From contig JAGPNK010000001.1 of assembly GCA_020746835.1 (NCBI GenBank), positions 4,340,001 to 4,404,000 on the forward strand: a stretch of 64,000 nt of DNA, given 5' to 3'. The translations under genes were made by a program, and so were the position numbers. The stretch comes from Stachybotrys elegans (Eukaryota; Ascomycota; Sordariomycetes; Hypocreales; Stachybotryaceae). Positions 1 to 10,169 of this stretch are shown here, in pieces; the stretch's first letter is position 1; each line of letters opens with the position of its first letter. The notes under the pieces are model-generated. The model was not told where the DNA came from. It saw only the letters and a list, made by a program, of their open reading frames with translations, and did not search any database.

Positions 1-1281
1 GATCCGGGCCAGGCCGAGCGAAAGCAGAAGAAGGACATCACCACCAAACCCAACCAGGGGACCGAATCGTTCCTGCTGGCCGCCGAGACGGGCTCTGGCA
101 AGACGCTCGCCTATCTTCTCCCGGCCATCAATGCTCTGAAGATTGCCGAGTCGCAGGACCCTGACATCAAGGCGTACCGCGAGCGCCAGGAGCTGGACCG
201 GCAGATCCAGCAGCAAGGCAAAGGCAAGTCGAAGCCCTTCGATGAGCCTCACCCCACCATGGCTCGCCCCAAAGTCATTGTGCTGGTGCCGACTGCCGAG
301 CTGGTGCAGCAGGTTGGCAGGGTGTCCAAGACGCTCTCTCACGTTGCCAAGTTCAAGACGGAGATGTTGTCGTCGGACCTCAAGGCCCAGCAGATGCAGC
401 GTAACATCTACGGCCCCCGGGGCGTTGACGTGGTGATTGCCACGCCTCACCTGCTGGCATCCATTGCCGACTCGGACCCCAACATTCTATCGCGTGTGTC
501 GCATGTCATTGTCGATGAAGCCGACTCGCTGTTCGACAGGAGCTTCGCCCCCGTGACTACGAGCATCGTTGAGCGCGCCATGCCATCCATGAAGCAGTTC
601 ATCTGCTGCTCGGCTACTATCCCGCGGAAGCTCAACAACTACCTGGCTACCAACTATCCCAAGATGGTGCGCATAACCACACCGAATCTTCACGCCATCC
701 CCCGCCGTGTTCAGCTGGGTGTCATTGATGTATCCAAGGAGCCTTACCGAAACAACAAGGATCTGGCATGCGCCGATGCCATCTACTCTATTGGCCGCGA
801 GGCATCAAAGCACGAGGGTCTCGTCAAGGACGAGATCGACGTTAGACGCATCATGGTTTTCGTCAACGAGCGAGAGAAGACGGAGGAGGTAGCCGAGTAC
901 CTGCGAACCAAGGGCATCGACGCCCAAGCCCTGCACAGAGATACCCCGGACAAGCGCCACGGCGAGATTTTGGACACCTTCACCTCCTCGGAGCCGCTGC
1001 GCATCCCGAGGCCGGAGAATGTTGGGCGACAGCGGAAGCTGCCCAATGTCAAGGTCTTGGTGGTGACGGATCTTGCGTCCAGAGGTATCGATACGGTGGC
1101 TGTACGACATGTTGTCCTGTACGACGTCCCTCACACCACGATTGATTTCATCCATCGCCTTGGCCGCGCTGGACGTATGGGACGAAGAGGCCGCGGTATT
1201 GTTCTTGTCGGCAACGATGACAGAAAGGATGTTGTTGCAGAGGTGAAGAGGAGCATGTTTATGGGCCAGGCGCTCATTTAA
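1..1281 (+). CDS. MRH4: Mitochondrial ATP-dependent DEAD-box RNA helicase Mrh4 (5' partial)
   Basis: The frame is open from base 1, so the N-terminus with its mitochondrial presequence lies outside the window; 426 residues are visible. Helicase motifs appear in order: AETGSGKT (Walker A), PTAELVQQ (Ia), VDEADSLFD (DEAD box), CSATIP (SAT, motif III), [10 protein letters not shown] (V) and [15 protein letters not shown] (VI). The spaced core and the VDEADSLFD and [13 protein letters not shown] segments resemble fungal Mrh4 rather than cytosolic eIF4A-like helicases. Known role of the family: mitochondrial large-subunit rRNA remodelling and ribosome assembly in the matrix. No intron is seen in the visible part. 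The stop TAA is followed by the promoter of the next gene on the same strand. Confidence 0.9.
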   Translation, partial: DPGQAERKQKKDITTKPNQGTESFLLAAETGSGKTLAYLLPAINALKIAESQDPDIKAYRERQELDRQIQQQGKGKSKPFDEPHPTMARPKVIVLVPTAELVQQVGRVSKTLSHVAKFKTEMLSSDLKAQQMQRNIYGPRGVDVVIATPHLLASIADSDPNILSRVSHVIVDEADSLFDRSFAPVTTSIVERAMPSMKQFICCSATIPRKLNNYLATNYPKMVRITTPNLHAIPRRVQLGVIDVSKEPYRNNKDLACADAIYSIGREASKHEGLVKDEIDVRRIMVFVNEREKTEEVAEYLRTKGIDAQALHRDTPDKRHGEILDTFTSSEPLRIPRPENVGRQRKLPNVKVLVVTDLASRGIDTVAVRHVVLYDVPHTTIDFIHRLGRAGRMGRRGRGIVLVGNDDRKDVVAEVKRSMFMGQALI

Positions 1282-1779
1282 GCTGTTGTTGTACATGCCG
1301 GCGGTAACATGTGTATTTTATGTATAAAAGTGTACGACTATGATGTGTCTGTCTATCAATTGTAATAGAATAGATAAGAAAGGAAAAGCGATATATCGCC
1401 AGAAATCAATTAGACTTGATGCCTCAGTTTTGAGTTCTGATTGTGGTTTCCAGCTAACAGAGCTAAAATGCCAAGCTTCTGGAGAGTCCAGCCCCTTCCA
1501 TGTTTTCATTTTCCGTTCACCCCGCTATCTTAGTATCTAATACGAAGGACGAAAGCCCAGCGCTCCACTCTAAGACGCCCGCGTCGCGACGCGTCCGGGT
1601 ACCAAGGTACCTCTACCCAATCTTCCTTTACGACACCACCTTTCAGACCAACATCACTTTCATCCAAGCTCTGCATCCACGGAGAAATCACTGCTTCGCG
1701 CTGAGCATCTTGTTGAATTCTGTCTTCTCACCTGAAGAATAGTATTTTTAAGTCTTTTTTTCCCCACTCCCCCAGCGCA
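1282..1779. other. Intergenic: MRH4 3' end and promoter of the gene at 1780
   Basis: No coding signal. It holds the MRH4 3' UTR (A-rich near 1380), then a promoter with a GC-rich palindrome at 1580-1593 (listed separately), two GGTACC words at 1599-1612 and a pyrimidine-rich stretch just before the start codon. Confidence 0.7.
1580..1594. promoter_or_regulatory. Candidate MBF/MCB box upstream of the gene at 1780
   Basis: A 14-nt perfect palindrome, CGCGTCGCGACGCG, overlaps an exact MCB hexamer ACGCGT at 1589-1594, about 190 nt before the start codon. MCB is the binding word of the yeast MBF (Mbp1/Swi6) G1/S factor. Single hexamers also occur by chance elsewhere in this GC-rich window (for example near 21235, 25304 and 32904), so this is suggestive only. 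Confidence 0.4.
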
Positions 1780-3513
1780 ATGCCGCGACCTCGTCGGGGG
1801 CGTACTGCCGCTCGCGATACCGACAATGACCGCGTCGAAACCCACAAGGATGCGGTGACGACCACCAAACGTACACGAAAAACTCGTTCTTTGGGCGCCC
1901 ATCTTACTGAAGCCGAAAATGAAGCTCTGCGCGCCGCCGAAGCCAGTCGTGACAACGCGCTCGATCGCCTCGCCAACGAAGACGTCACCACCACGACTGT
2001 CATGAGCGGTGCGCTCGTGGACGAAAGCGACACCGGGAGCTCCGTGGAGATGGGCAGACGCGTCATGGCAACCCCCGCGCATCGAAGAGATACTACCGGA
2101 CTGGATCTGGCCGACACCAGCGTTTTCGGCGACCTGGACGACAGCTTCGGCGACGGCGACATCCCGGGCGGAACCCTCTCCGTAGATGTATCTACCTTTT
2201 CCATCATCAGCAGCACCAGGCCCAGATCGCGACAGTCGAGCTTCATTGGCCGCAACGACCCGCCAATCCGACCCAGCAGCCGAAGCGGCAACACTCCAGG
2301 AGTGAGCTCGAGCTTCAACATTGGTATGTTCAGGCGACGTGCAAGAGAGCCGAGTATCCTAGGCACATCTCGGAAGCCACGCCCAGAGCCTCCCACGGCG
2401 GGAGCGGCAAACGACACCCGAGCGGAGAGTGAGGAGGACGACTTCGCACCCGAGGCTGAGTCTACACCCTTGAACAACAAGCGCAGACGAACCGAGGCTG
2501 CTCCCGAGACGGATTCAGACGAGGACTTGTACTCTGCGCCCCGGCCCTATACTGGGGCATCGAAGAAGAGGAAGAGCGACGAGGGCCATGCTGAATCTGA
2601 TAGACCTGAAAAAGCGGCACGCCAGGAGCCGAAGACGGTGGCAGACCCCCTTGATGTTGACTCGGAATCGGAGCTCTCATCATTGTCCTCGTCGCCACAA
2701 CTGCCGGAGCCCGCATACCCGGAGAGGCCGGTAACGCCCATCAACCTTGATGATGTGGATGCACCGCCCGCGAGCAGTGATTCCGAGGACCAAGGGACTG
2801 TCTGGCCTGATATCCACACCCTGGCCAAGCGAAGGCGGCGACCTTCTGCCACCACTCCCGTCCGTCCCGGCAACTTGTCTGATATCTCCTCACCTCCCTC
2901 TCTCACGCACTCTCCAAACTTTCCGGAAACTAGGACTGCTAGGCATCGTGGTCGGACTGCTACCAGGCGCCCACCGTCCCCCAACGTTACTACTGCCGAC
3001 CTCACAAGCCTTCTACCCAAACGGCGGTACAAGAAGACTCGCAATTCTGGCGATTTGGGTAGCGACGAAGAGCTCGATACAACCGGACTGGGCGACGACG
3101 ATGATGAGCTTTCCTACATAGATACAGCAGCAGCGCGGAGGAGGAAAGGCAGCCGAAGCCGCCCACCGAGTCGTGGCGCGTCATCAGCACGACCAGGGTC
3201 CAGGGGCGGTCATGGGCACTCTGCACTCAAGCCCAAGACTACACCAGCCTCTGCACAAGCACGATCCCGCATGCGCACCTATTCTCGCCGATCTTCGGAC
3301 AAGGAGAACGAAAGCGACGAGGAGGAGGATGAGGAGGACGGCGGGGACGTATCCGCGTACCCAGACGAGACGTTTGACCAAACAGCAGGCAGCGCGGTCG
3401 AGATCTTTGCTCAGCCTGAACTGAAGGAAGCGTCCAAGAAGTTCAAGGAAGTGGACAAGTGGGAACTGGATTTTGAAGAAGTAGTGGAGAGCTCGTCGCC
3501 GGATGCTCGATGA
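1780..3513 (+). CDS. Serine/acid-rich nuclear protein with KEN box and YSR motif; possible sororin-like cohesin regulator
   Basis: Intronless ORF of 577 residues; I do not recognise it with certainty. It opens with a basic PRPRRGRTAAR tail and is largely disordered, with SDSE-type acidic clusters and several basic NLS-like patches (KRRR near 234, KKRK near 263). Near the C-terminus a TYSRR stretch (Y501-R503) is followed by a KEN box (508-510), an acidic run, and a final conserved-looking segment FKEVDKWELDFEEVV (about 555-569). The layout of long disordered region, KEN box, Pds5-binding-type YSR and a short terminal W/F/acidic helix is reminiscent of sororin, the cohesin protector degraded through APC/C-Cdh1. 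That is inference. Alternative: an unrelated disordered nuclear protein. The promoter carries an MCB-like palindrome. Confidence 0.8.
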   Translation: MPRPRRGRTAARDTDNDRVETHKDAVTTTKRTRKTRSLGAHLTEAENEALRAAEASRDNALDRLANEDVTTTTVMSGALVDESDTGSSVEMGRRVMATPAHRRDTTGLDLADTSVFGDLDDSFGDGDIPGGTLSVDVSTFSIISSTRPRSRQSSFIGRNDPPIRPSSRSGNTPGVSSSFNIGMFRRRAREPSILGTSRKPRPEPPTAGAANDTRAESEEDDFAPEAESTPLNNKRRRTEAAPETDSDEDLYSAPRPYTGASKKRKSDEGHAESDRPEKAARQEPKTVADPLDVDSESELSSLSSSPQLPEPAYPERPVTPINLDDVDAPPASSDSEDQGTVWPDIHTLAKRRRRPSATTPVRPGNLSDISSPPSLTHSPNFPETRTARHRGRTATRRPPSPNVTTADLTSLLPKRRYKKTRNSGDLGSDEELDTTGLGDDDDELSYIDTAAARRRKGSRSRPPSRGASSARPGSRGGHGHSALKPKTTPASAQARSRMRTYSRRSSDKENESDEEEDEEDGGDVSAYPDETFDQTAGSAVEIFAQPELKEASKKFKEVDKWELDFEEVVESSSPDAR

Positions 3514-3988
3514 GGGTGGGTGTAATTGATGACCTCGGTTTTTAATGTTTGCTTCATGGTTTTGTGTGGGTGCGACAGGATACCTATGGGTGTACACAAT
3601 GGGGGAGTTTGGAAGGACAGCTGATTACTTGTCGATGCACGAAGCCAGTCATTGTTGATATTTGGTATCGTAAGGTAGTAAGACATGCGCAATCATCAAT
3701 GAGGATACAGAACCGTGGGCCAATATAAATAAGCAAAGACCACATTCCAGGCCGGTGGGAAATAATAATCTGACAAAACGCCATGCCGTGATGCTGTCCA
3801 GAAGTAACCGGCAGCTCTACTGTTACCTGAAGCTGAGCGACTCTGTGCGGTGGTCTACGACGGACAGCAACGGATCTAGAGTGTTCGGATCTCGGAGCCC
3901 GATGGTCACATCGTCTGGGAGATGGCCCTGCATCCTCAGAGCCTACAAATGACCAGTTAGCGAATGTCCAGTTAGCGGAGCTCAAGGG
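3514..3988. other. Convergent intergenic region
   Basis: 3' flanks of the plus-strand gene ending at 3513 and the minus-strand TIP41. AT-richer than the neighbours; small ORFs here have no coding character. Confidence 0.7.
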
Positions 3989-4774
3989 CTAATGGATTGA
4001 GGTGTTGGGCTCTGGACGCACCCGTTTTACATGCTCGAAGCTCGCCTCCTTCGCCGTGTACTCGCGAATCACCTCTTCCGTCTCAAAGTCGACGTAGATT
4101 CGGGTGTCGCGGATCCGTACCAAGACATTGTCAAGGCGCATGAAGAGCCGGCACAGCAGAAGCATGCGATGCTCGTGGACGCGCACCTTGGCGCTGTAGA
4201 TGGAGATGCCGTTGTCGTCGAGCTCGCTCTCGTACAGCACGACCTCGTCGAAGAAGAGGATGGGGTCGCGCCGCTTGAGCAGCTCAATGGGGATCTGGGC
4301 TTGGCTGGGCTTGAAAGCGTGCTGCTGCCCGTCGTCGCCGGTGCCGGGGGAGACGGTCCCGGCGTACGTGGTAGAGTAGCTCCAGTCGTAGGGCTTGACG
4401 ACCTCCTTGATCTTCTGGGTTGTGCCCTCGCGGGTGCTCTCCCAGTCCCGGGCGTAGGCGACCTTGAGCATGTTGCGGTCCGTCTTGTCGACGGCGTCGA
4501 GGGCGTCCGGGGTGTTGAAGGAGATGGACCAGGCCGAGGGCAGGTGCGTGACGGAGACGAGGTTATCGCCAAAGATCATCTCGGGCATGGGGATGCCGAG
4601 GCGGGCGCTGAGGTCGTCGATGACGCCCGACGTGGAGATGGGTAGCTTGCGCGTCGAGATGCGGAAGCGGTTCTGCGTGTGCGACTTGGTGGCGGCGTCG
4701 AGGGCGTCCCGCGAGGGGAACGGCTCGTTGGGCGAGGTGACGTGGCTCATCTTGGAGGGTGGAATCTCGGCCAT
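3989..4774 (-). CDS. TIP41: TIP41-like regulator of type 2A phosphatase signalling
   Basis: Intronless, 261 residues, close to the usual 240-290 of the family. Family-typical segments: MPEMIFGDN (about 82-90), the central LPSAWSISF, and the C-terminal hallmark MRLDNVLVRIRDTRIY followed by VDFETEEVIREY. Tip41 proteins bind Tap42/alpha4 or PP2A-type catalytic subunits and act in TOR nutrient signalling in the cytosol (known for the family). The start at 4774 is the first ATG of the ORF; a second Met at residue 9 is also possible. It is transcribed divergently from the Aurora kinase at 5479, sharing a roughly 700 nt promoter. Confidence 0.92.
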   Translation of the reverse strand: MAEIPPSKMSHVTSPNEPFPSRDALDAATKSHTQNRFRISTRKLPISTSGVIDDLSARLGIPMPEMIFGDNLVSVTHLPSAWSISFNTPDALDAVDKTDRNMLKVAYARDWESTREGTTQKIKEVVKPYDWSYSTTYAGTVSPGTGDDGQQHAFKPSQAQIPIELLKRRDPILFFDEVVLYESELDDNGISIYSAKVRVHEHRMLLLCRLFMRLDNVLVRIRDTRIYVDFETEEVIREYTAKEASFEHVKRVRPEPNTSIH

Positions 4775-5478
4775 GTTGAGCTGGTGTGGTGGATGGATTC
4801 GGAGAGCCTGGTGCTTGGGAGGTGAACGAAGCTCTCTCCAAGCTGTGAGATGGTGGGGGATCTTAGGTGGGGTTTATCAGATTGGAGATGGTTTGAAGTC
4901 TCCTCATGCAGGTGTGCAGCTAGCTGACATTTTACAACCACATGGATTTGCAAGGTAATTTTGAACCGGCAATTTCAATTCCATTGCCATCTTCTGCATG
5001 GATATTTCAATCAGCATACACAACTGATGGGGCCAGAGTAAGGAAGTTTCACCACTCAATGCGTTCTGAGGCGAAAGGGATGAAAAGCAGCTTTTGGTAT
5101 GTACGCCGTGCGACCTTGCAAGCCTCATAACGCATCGTTGCGCCACGGAGAAAGAAACGCTTAATCAGAATCCAAATTGCAAAATGCCGTCTCCATGGTT
5201 ATGATTCCCATCCCACTTCTTCTATTGTTATTGCCATCCCTGTTGTCGAGACATTGTGGTGCTTAGTCATTCAGCGCAAGAGCTGGTTGTTGCATCCCTG
5301 TCAAGTCTGTGACATGGGGGTTGCCTAGCAACGGCTGTATTTATCACAACAGGGAACCAGCATCTTTAATATACTTGATCCCTCCAACACCCAACCGACA
5401 ACTCGGACAACTTTACTAACCCAACTTTCACCTTCAATCTCCCTCTAGCAGCCACGGGTCTTTGGCTCTCCTATCGAG
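4775..5478. other. Divergent promoter between TIP41 and Aurora kinase
   Basis: Non-coding. It contains an exact RFX X-box at 5320-5332 (listed separately), an AT-rich TATTTATC stretch just after it, and a CT-rich leader before the Aurora start codon. Confidence 0.7.
5320..5332. promoter_or_regulatory. Exact RFX X-box in the Aurora kinase promoter
   Basis: GTTGCCTAGCAAC fits the X-box consensus GTNRCC-N(0-3)-RGYAAC exactly and is an inverted repeat around a single T. It lies about 150 nt upstream of the Aurora kinase ATG. RFX factors (Crt1 and Sak1 in yeasts, RfxA/RFX1 in filamentous fungi) control cell-cycle and DNA-damage genes; binding here is inferred. Confidence 0.55.
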
Positions 5479-6765
5479 ATGGCTACACGCACCCTGGAGT
5501 CGCGCTTCGAGCGCATGTCCGTCGCCGACGAGAACAACGCTCTCGACGCCCACTACTCCAAGACCAAGGTAGGCCAACTCGGCTCAATGCCTTTGACGCC
5601 TCTCACGCTGAATGCTCTTAGACCATGATCTCCTCCAGCACAGCGCAGCTGCATGGCGGTAGCCGACCCAACCACTTCAAAGTCGCGCTGCAGTCACAGA
5701 CAAGCACGGCCGCATCCACGGCCCTGGCGTCCCAGAGAAAACCAAACGCACCCGGATCACCCCTCGCGAGGAAGCCCCTTCCCGGCAGCGCACCGAGGGC
5801 CTCCGAAGAGCCCAGCGAGGACGAGCTTGCGCTCACGCTGGTCGAGCAGCCCCGCGCGCCCAAGCAGTTCCACCTAGGCATGTTTGAGATTGGCCGGCCC
5901 CTCGGCAAGGGCAAGTTTGGGCGAGTCTACCTGGCCCGAGAGCGGACGAGCGGCTTCATCTGCGCCCTCAAGGTCCTTCACAAGAACGAGCTGCAGCACG
6001 GCGGCGTCGAGCGCCAGGTCCGCCGGGAGATCGAGATCCAGAGCAACCTCCGCCACCCCAACATCCTCCAGATGTTTGGCCACTTCCACGACAGCAAGCG
6101 CGTCTTCCTCATCCTCGAGTTTGCCGGAAAGGGCGAGCTGTACAAGCACCTGCGACGGGAAAACCGCTTCCCCGAGTGGAAGGCTGCGCAGTACATTGCG
6201 CAGATGGCCTCGGCCCTGCGCTACCTTCACAGGAAGCACGTCATCCACCGTGATATCAAGCCGGAGAATATCCTCGTTGGCATCCACGGCGAGCTCAAGG
6301 TGTCCGACTTTGGCTGGAGCGTCCACGCCCCCAACAACAGGCGCAAGACCATGTGCGGCACTCTCGACTACCTCCCTCCTGAGATGATCAACCCCGGCTC
6401 GTCCGAGAACTACTACAACGAGAAGGTCGATCTCTGGAGTCTCGGTGTTCTGACGTACGAGTTCCTCGTCGGCGAGGCCCCCTTCGAAGATACACCCGTC
6501 ATGACACAAAGGAGAATCCGACGGGCCGACATGTCTATTCCTTCCTTTGTCAGCCCGGAAGCATCAGATCTCATCAAAAAGGTCAGCATTCCCACCTTGT
6601 TTTCATGTCCAATGCGGAGAAGGCAGACTTGCTAACATTTCGCAGCTTTTGGTATTGAACCCCGAAAAGCGCATTGCCCTGGAGCAGGTGCAGGTACACC
6701 CGTGGATCCTGAAGCACTGCGTCAAGGGCGAGAGGGCTGCCAACCGCGAGAAATACTCGCAATAG
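5479..6765 (+). CDS. IPL1: Aurora serine/threonine kinase (Ipl1/Ark1 type)
   Basis: Three exons: 5479-5568, 5622-6581, 6646-6765; 389 residues. Both introns have GT-AG ends and intron 2 has a GCTAAC branch site. A disordered N-terminus of about 115 residues precedes a compact kinase domain (about 118-379): glycine loop [24 protein letters not shown] catalytic loop, DFGWS and activation loop [15 protein letters not shown], whose Thr matches the autophosphorylated Aurora Thr. As in other fungi with one Aurora, it should be the catalytic subunit of the chromosomal passenger complex, correcting kinetochore attachment and controlling cytokinesis (family knowledge). An X-box lies upstream. Confidence 0.95.
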
Positions 6766-7042
6766 TTTGTTTGTGAAGCGAATATGTGTTTGTTCAAGGG
6801 AATTTCATGGGCGTTGGGATTGGGCGGGCATATGGAAAGATGACAGGAATTCCTTGCACGGTTCGGAGTTACCAGGTGATTGTATACATACATTTGCATC
6901 CATTATTTACTTAATCATGGCCATGAATTGGGCACCGTACGTCTTCTTCCTGGCAGACTTGGTATATTGTGCGAAGCTGCGCTATTTGGCGCCTTAGAAA
7001 ACCATATATATTCGTACATCCCGTCACCTGCAGTGTCAGGAA

Positions 7043-7857
7043 CTATCTGTACACCTCATCAAAGGGTCTCGTGTCCGAGAAGCATGAATCCCACACCTGC
7101 TTGATGACCTGTGAAGCATGCTCTTCGTCCTTGCACCTTGGCCGCGCCATGACGGACTGTGTTGCTCGTCTCCTCACACAGTTCTGGAACTGCTGTGTCA
7201 ACGTCCAGTTGCCCCGGGTAAAGGCTTCTTTCGACCATCGACACTCGCCACTCAGCATGGAAGCTCGGATCTACACATAGTTAGCCCAATGTTCAGGTCA
7301 TCTGACCTCTGGAGACTTGCCTCGGTACATGCTGCGTGCTTCAAGTCCTTGTCTCCGAGCCAGTCCACCTTGAACCTCAGGTGGTCGAAGGCGTGGACCA
7401 TCTCGTGCGCTAGGGTATCCTCGAGGTGTTTGCGGTCGCGGATCTCGTTTGCGCAAATCATGATGCCGTACTTGGGGTCGAAGCCGCCGGATTGGCGATA
7501 GACGTTGCCATCCTCGCCGAGGCGGCCGGGGCAGCGGCGGCACATGACGTTGGAGGAGTCAATCTTGCCATTGAGCTGGCCAATCTTCTGCTGCAGGAAG
7601 TTGACGGTGGGCGAGTAGGCGAAGATCCAGTCACGGTACTCCTCGCATCGCTTGCAGTCGGCCTCTTCGCGCTGGCGGAAGTGATGCTCGCGGTAGTGGA
7701 ACTTGCCCTCTCTGGTCATTTGGTTGGTCAGGTATTTGAAGTGGTTCATCCACCATTTCGTCTCGGGGTCGAAGTTGGTCCGCGCGGGATCGTTGACGAC
7801 CTCCTTGATGCCCTGCGAGGGCGGCGTTGGCGGCGGCGCAGGCGTCTCGGATGACAT
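7043..7857 (-). CDS. ATP23: Mitochondrial inner-membrane metalloprotease ATP23
   Basis: Two exons on the minus strand: 7857-7321 and 7270-7043; 254 residues. The zinc-protease motif HEMVHAFDH is present, followed by [15 protein letters not shown] that splices to [12 protein letters not shown], the signature of the family. Multiple Cys (CKRC, CRRC) suit an intermembrane-space protein. The 50-nt intron starts with GCAAGT, a GC-AG intron, has a CTAAC branch and ends TAG; reading through it would break the conserved block. Atg23-unrelated Atp23 processes mitochondrially encoded Atp6 and helps assemble F1Fo-ATPase. I chose the ATG at 7857 from family length; the frame is open upstream to an ATG at 8034. 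Confidence 0.93.
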
Positions 7858-8457
7858 GGCGCCCAGTTTGGAGGCAGGCTGTGGCGGCTTCACGCGCGGC
7901 AAGCAACTGTTGCTGGGATTCGGACAAAAGAGGACGGTCGGGGGCAACGGAGAATAGGCGAGGGCGTGTCGAGTTACAAGAGTGGAAGCGCAAAGTTGCG
8001 CCGTGGTTGACGTTCCTGGGATGTCTGATTCCACATCAAAAAATTGGGTTGCATTTGATGGACGTCGTGATGGACAATTCTGCCGGTGCCTTTCCGGTCC
8101 CCTTCCAACCTGGGGACTTCAGCCCAGTCAGGTAATTAGGCGCCTCCGTAGCCTGGAAGCAGGTCCGGAGAAGTACTGTGGAACGCCCTTTCCTCGACTA
8201 CAGGGCGTGTAATTGGGCGGTGAGCGACTCGGGCCACGGCCGGAATCCACTATCGGTTAAGCAACTGCCCAGTCAGCTGCCAGCTGGTGGTGGCTACAGA
8301 GGGCAAAGGTGCTGGAAATGGAAACCGACGAATGCAAGCCTGCGTCCGACGTCGCACTCGACAAAATTTCCTGTAATCCAATGAGTCTGTTCCCATGTCC
8401 GCAGTGGTGCTTCAATAAGATAATATTAATACAAACCAGAGCGACAAGGTTCCGAAA
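7858..8457. other. Divergent promoter between ATP23 and PRO1
   Basis: About 600 nt without coding signal apart from the possible N-terminal extension of ATP23 (7858-8034). An AT-rich AATATTAATA stretch lies about 30 nt before the PRO1 ATG. Confidence 0.65.
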
Positions 8458-10169
8458 ATGACGATCGAAGAAGCTATTACGGGTGAGTCTCCGTCTCCCG
8501 GCAGACAGCTATTTCATACATAACTTTGCCAATCCCCCCGGCCAAATTGTGCGCTCGTGGACCTGGGCATCATGTCTCTTTACTTCCGCTTACCGCCTAT
8601 GTTTGTTGGCTAACTTGGAGTCATCCTGGACCTTTGGATTTGCAGATATGAAGAAGACACGGGGGTTGACCGTGGTCATCAAGCTGGGTAAGTCAACCAT
8701 GACTCAATGAACCAAGGGGAGTTCATCTTGTCTAATACGTGCACCGTATAGGTACCAGCTCGATCGTGGATGAGAAGACGCATGAGCCTCTGCTGCCGAT
8801 TGTGACTCTGATTGTCGACACGGCAGTCAAGCTGAGGAAGGAAGGCCACCGAGTGGTCATTGTCTCCTCGGGAGCCATCGGTGTTGGTCTGCGGCGCATG
8901 AATCTGCCCAAGAGACCAAAGCATCTGGCTCAGCTGCAGGTAAGAGACACGGCTAGTAAATTCCATGACCGCAACTAACATATCCTAGGCCCTGGCAGCT
9001 ATTGGACAATGTGGTCTTCAGAGTCTCTGGGACAGTTTGTTTAACCACATGTCCCAGCCTGTCGCCCAGATTCTACTTACCAGAAACGATATCGCCGACG
9101 TATGTGCCTGGTTATTATTGTTCGCGCATACTTGAAGACTAATAGAGAGCAGAGAACAAGGTACATCAATGCTCAAAACACCTTCAATGAGCTTTTGGAC
9201 ATGGGTGTCATCCCCATCGTCAATGAAAATGACACTCTCGCCGTTGCTGAGATCAAGTTTGGCGACAACGACACCCTGTCTGCCATTACTGCAGCCATGA
9301 TCCATGCGGACCTGCTGTTCCTCATGACAGATGTCGATTGTCTCTACGACAAGAATCCTCGCACGAATCCAGATGCCCAGCCCATCGAGGTTGTGGAGGA
9401 TATCTCAGTTCTAGAAGCCGATGGTTAGCTTTCTTTATCACCTGGCAGCATCATAGATGACACACACTAACCTTTCACAGTCTCGAGCGCTGGCTCGGCA
9501 TTGGGTACTGGAGGCATGAGCACCAAGATCATTGCAGCGAGGCTGGGAACCTCTGCGGGAGTCACCACCATCATCACAAGGTCATCAAACCCGGGCAACA
9601 TTCTTAGCATCATCCGCTACCTGCAGATCCCACACACCTCAAGCATTCATACGACGGCCTTGACCGAGTCTGATGGCCATGAGACGATGGTGCAGACAAC
9701 AACAACGATAGAAAAGATTGTTCCGCCTCTGCACACGAGGTTCCTCCCCTCGTCCGACCCGATCCCAGATCGACACTTCTGGCTCCTTCACACGCCGAAC
9801 CCTCATGGTACTCTGTACATTGACGCTGGAGCTCACCGGGCTCTCCTCGGCAAGGCTGGTCTCTTGCCCGTAGGGGTCGTGGATGTGGAAGGCAACTTTG
9901 CCCAGCAGGATGTCGTACGTCTGGTTGCGGTCAACCGTCGATCATCTCCCGGGCCTGACGGCAAGCTCTGGGATGGACCTCAAGAAGTGGGCAGGGCACT
10001 GGTCAATTACGCGGGACCCGAGGTGGCAAGGATCATGGGTCACCAGAGTGTTGAGATTGAGAGCATCCTGGGATATGCTGACAGCGAATATGTCGCGCAT
10101 AGGTCACATATTGGGCTGTTCAGACCGGACAGCCGGCCAGTGACACCGAGTCGAGAGCTCATGAGCTAG
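8458..10169 (+). CDS. PRO1: Glutamate 5-kinase with C-terminal PUA domain, proline biosynthesis
   Basis: Six exons: 8458-8482, 8646-8687, 8752-8939, 8989-9099, 9153-9423, 9481-10169; 441 residues, normal for the fungal enzyme. All introns are GT-AG; the first, 162 nt, is the longest. The amino-acid kinase domain shows VVIKLGTSSIVD (phosphate loop), [28 protein letters not shown] and GTGGMSTKI; the C-terminal part from about 310 is a PUA domain ([20 protein letters not shown]). It phosphorylates L-glutamate to glutamyl-5-phosphate, the first step of proline synthesis, and is usually feedback-inhibited by proline. Exons 1 and 2 are very short and were placed by frame and the conserved N-terminus. 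Confidence 0.93.

Noticed and set aside
4031..4645. 204-codon plus-strand open frame opposite TIP41
   Set aside because: It is the antisense shadow of TIP41, caused by GC-rich third codon positions.
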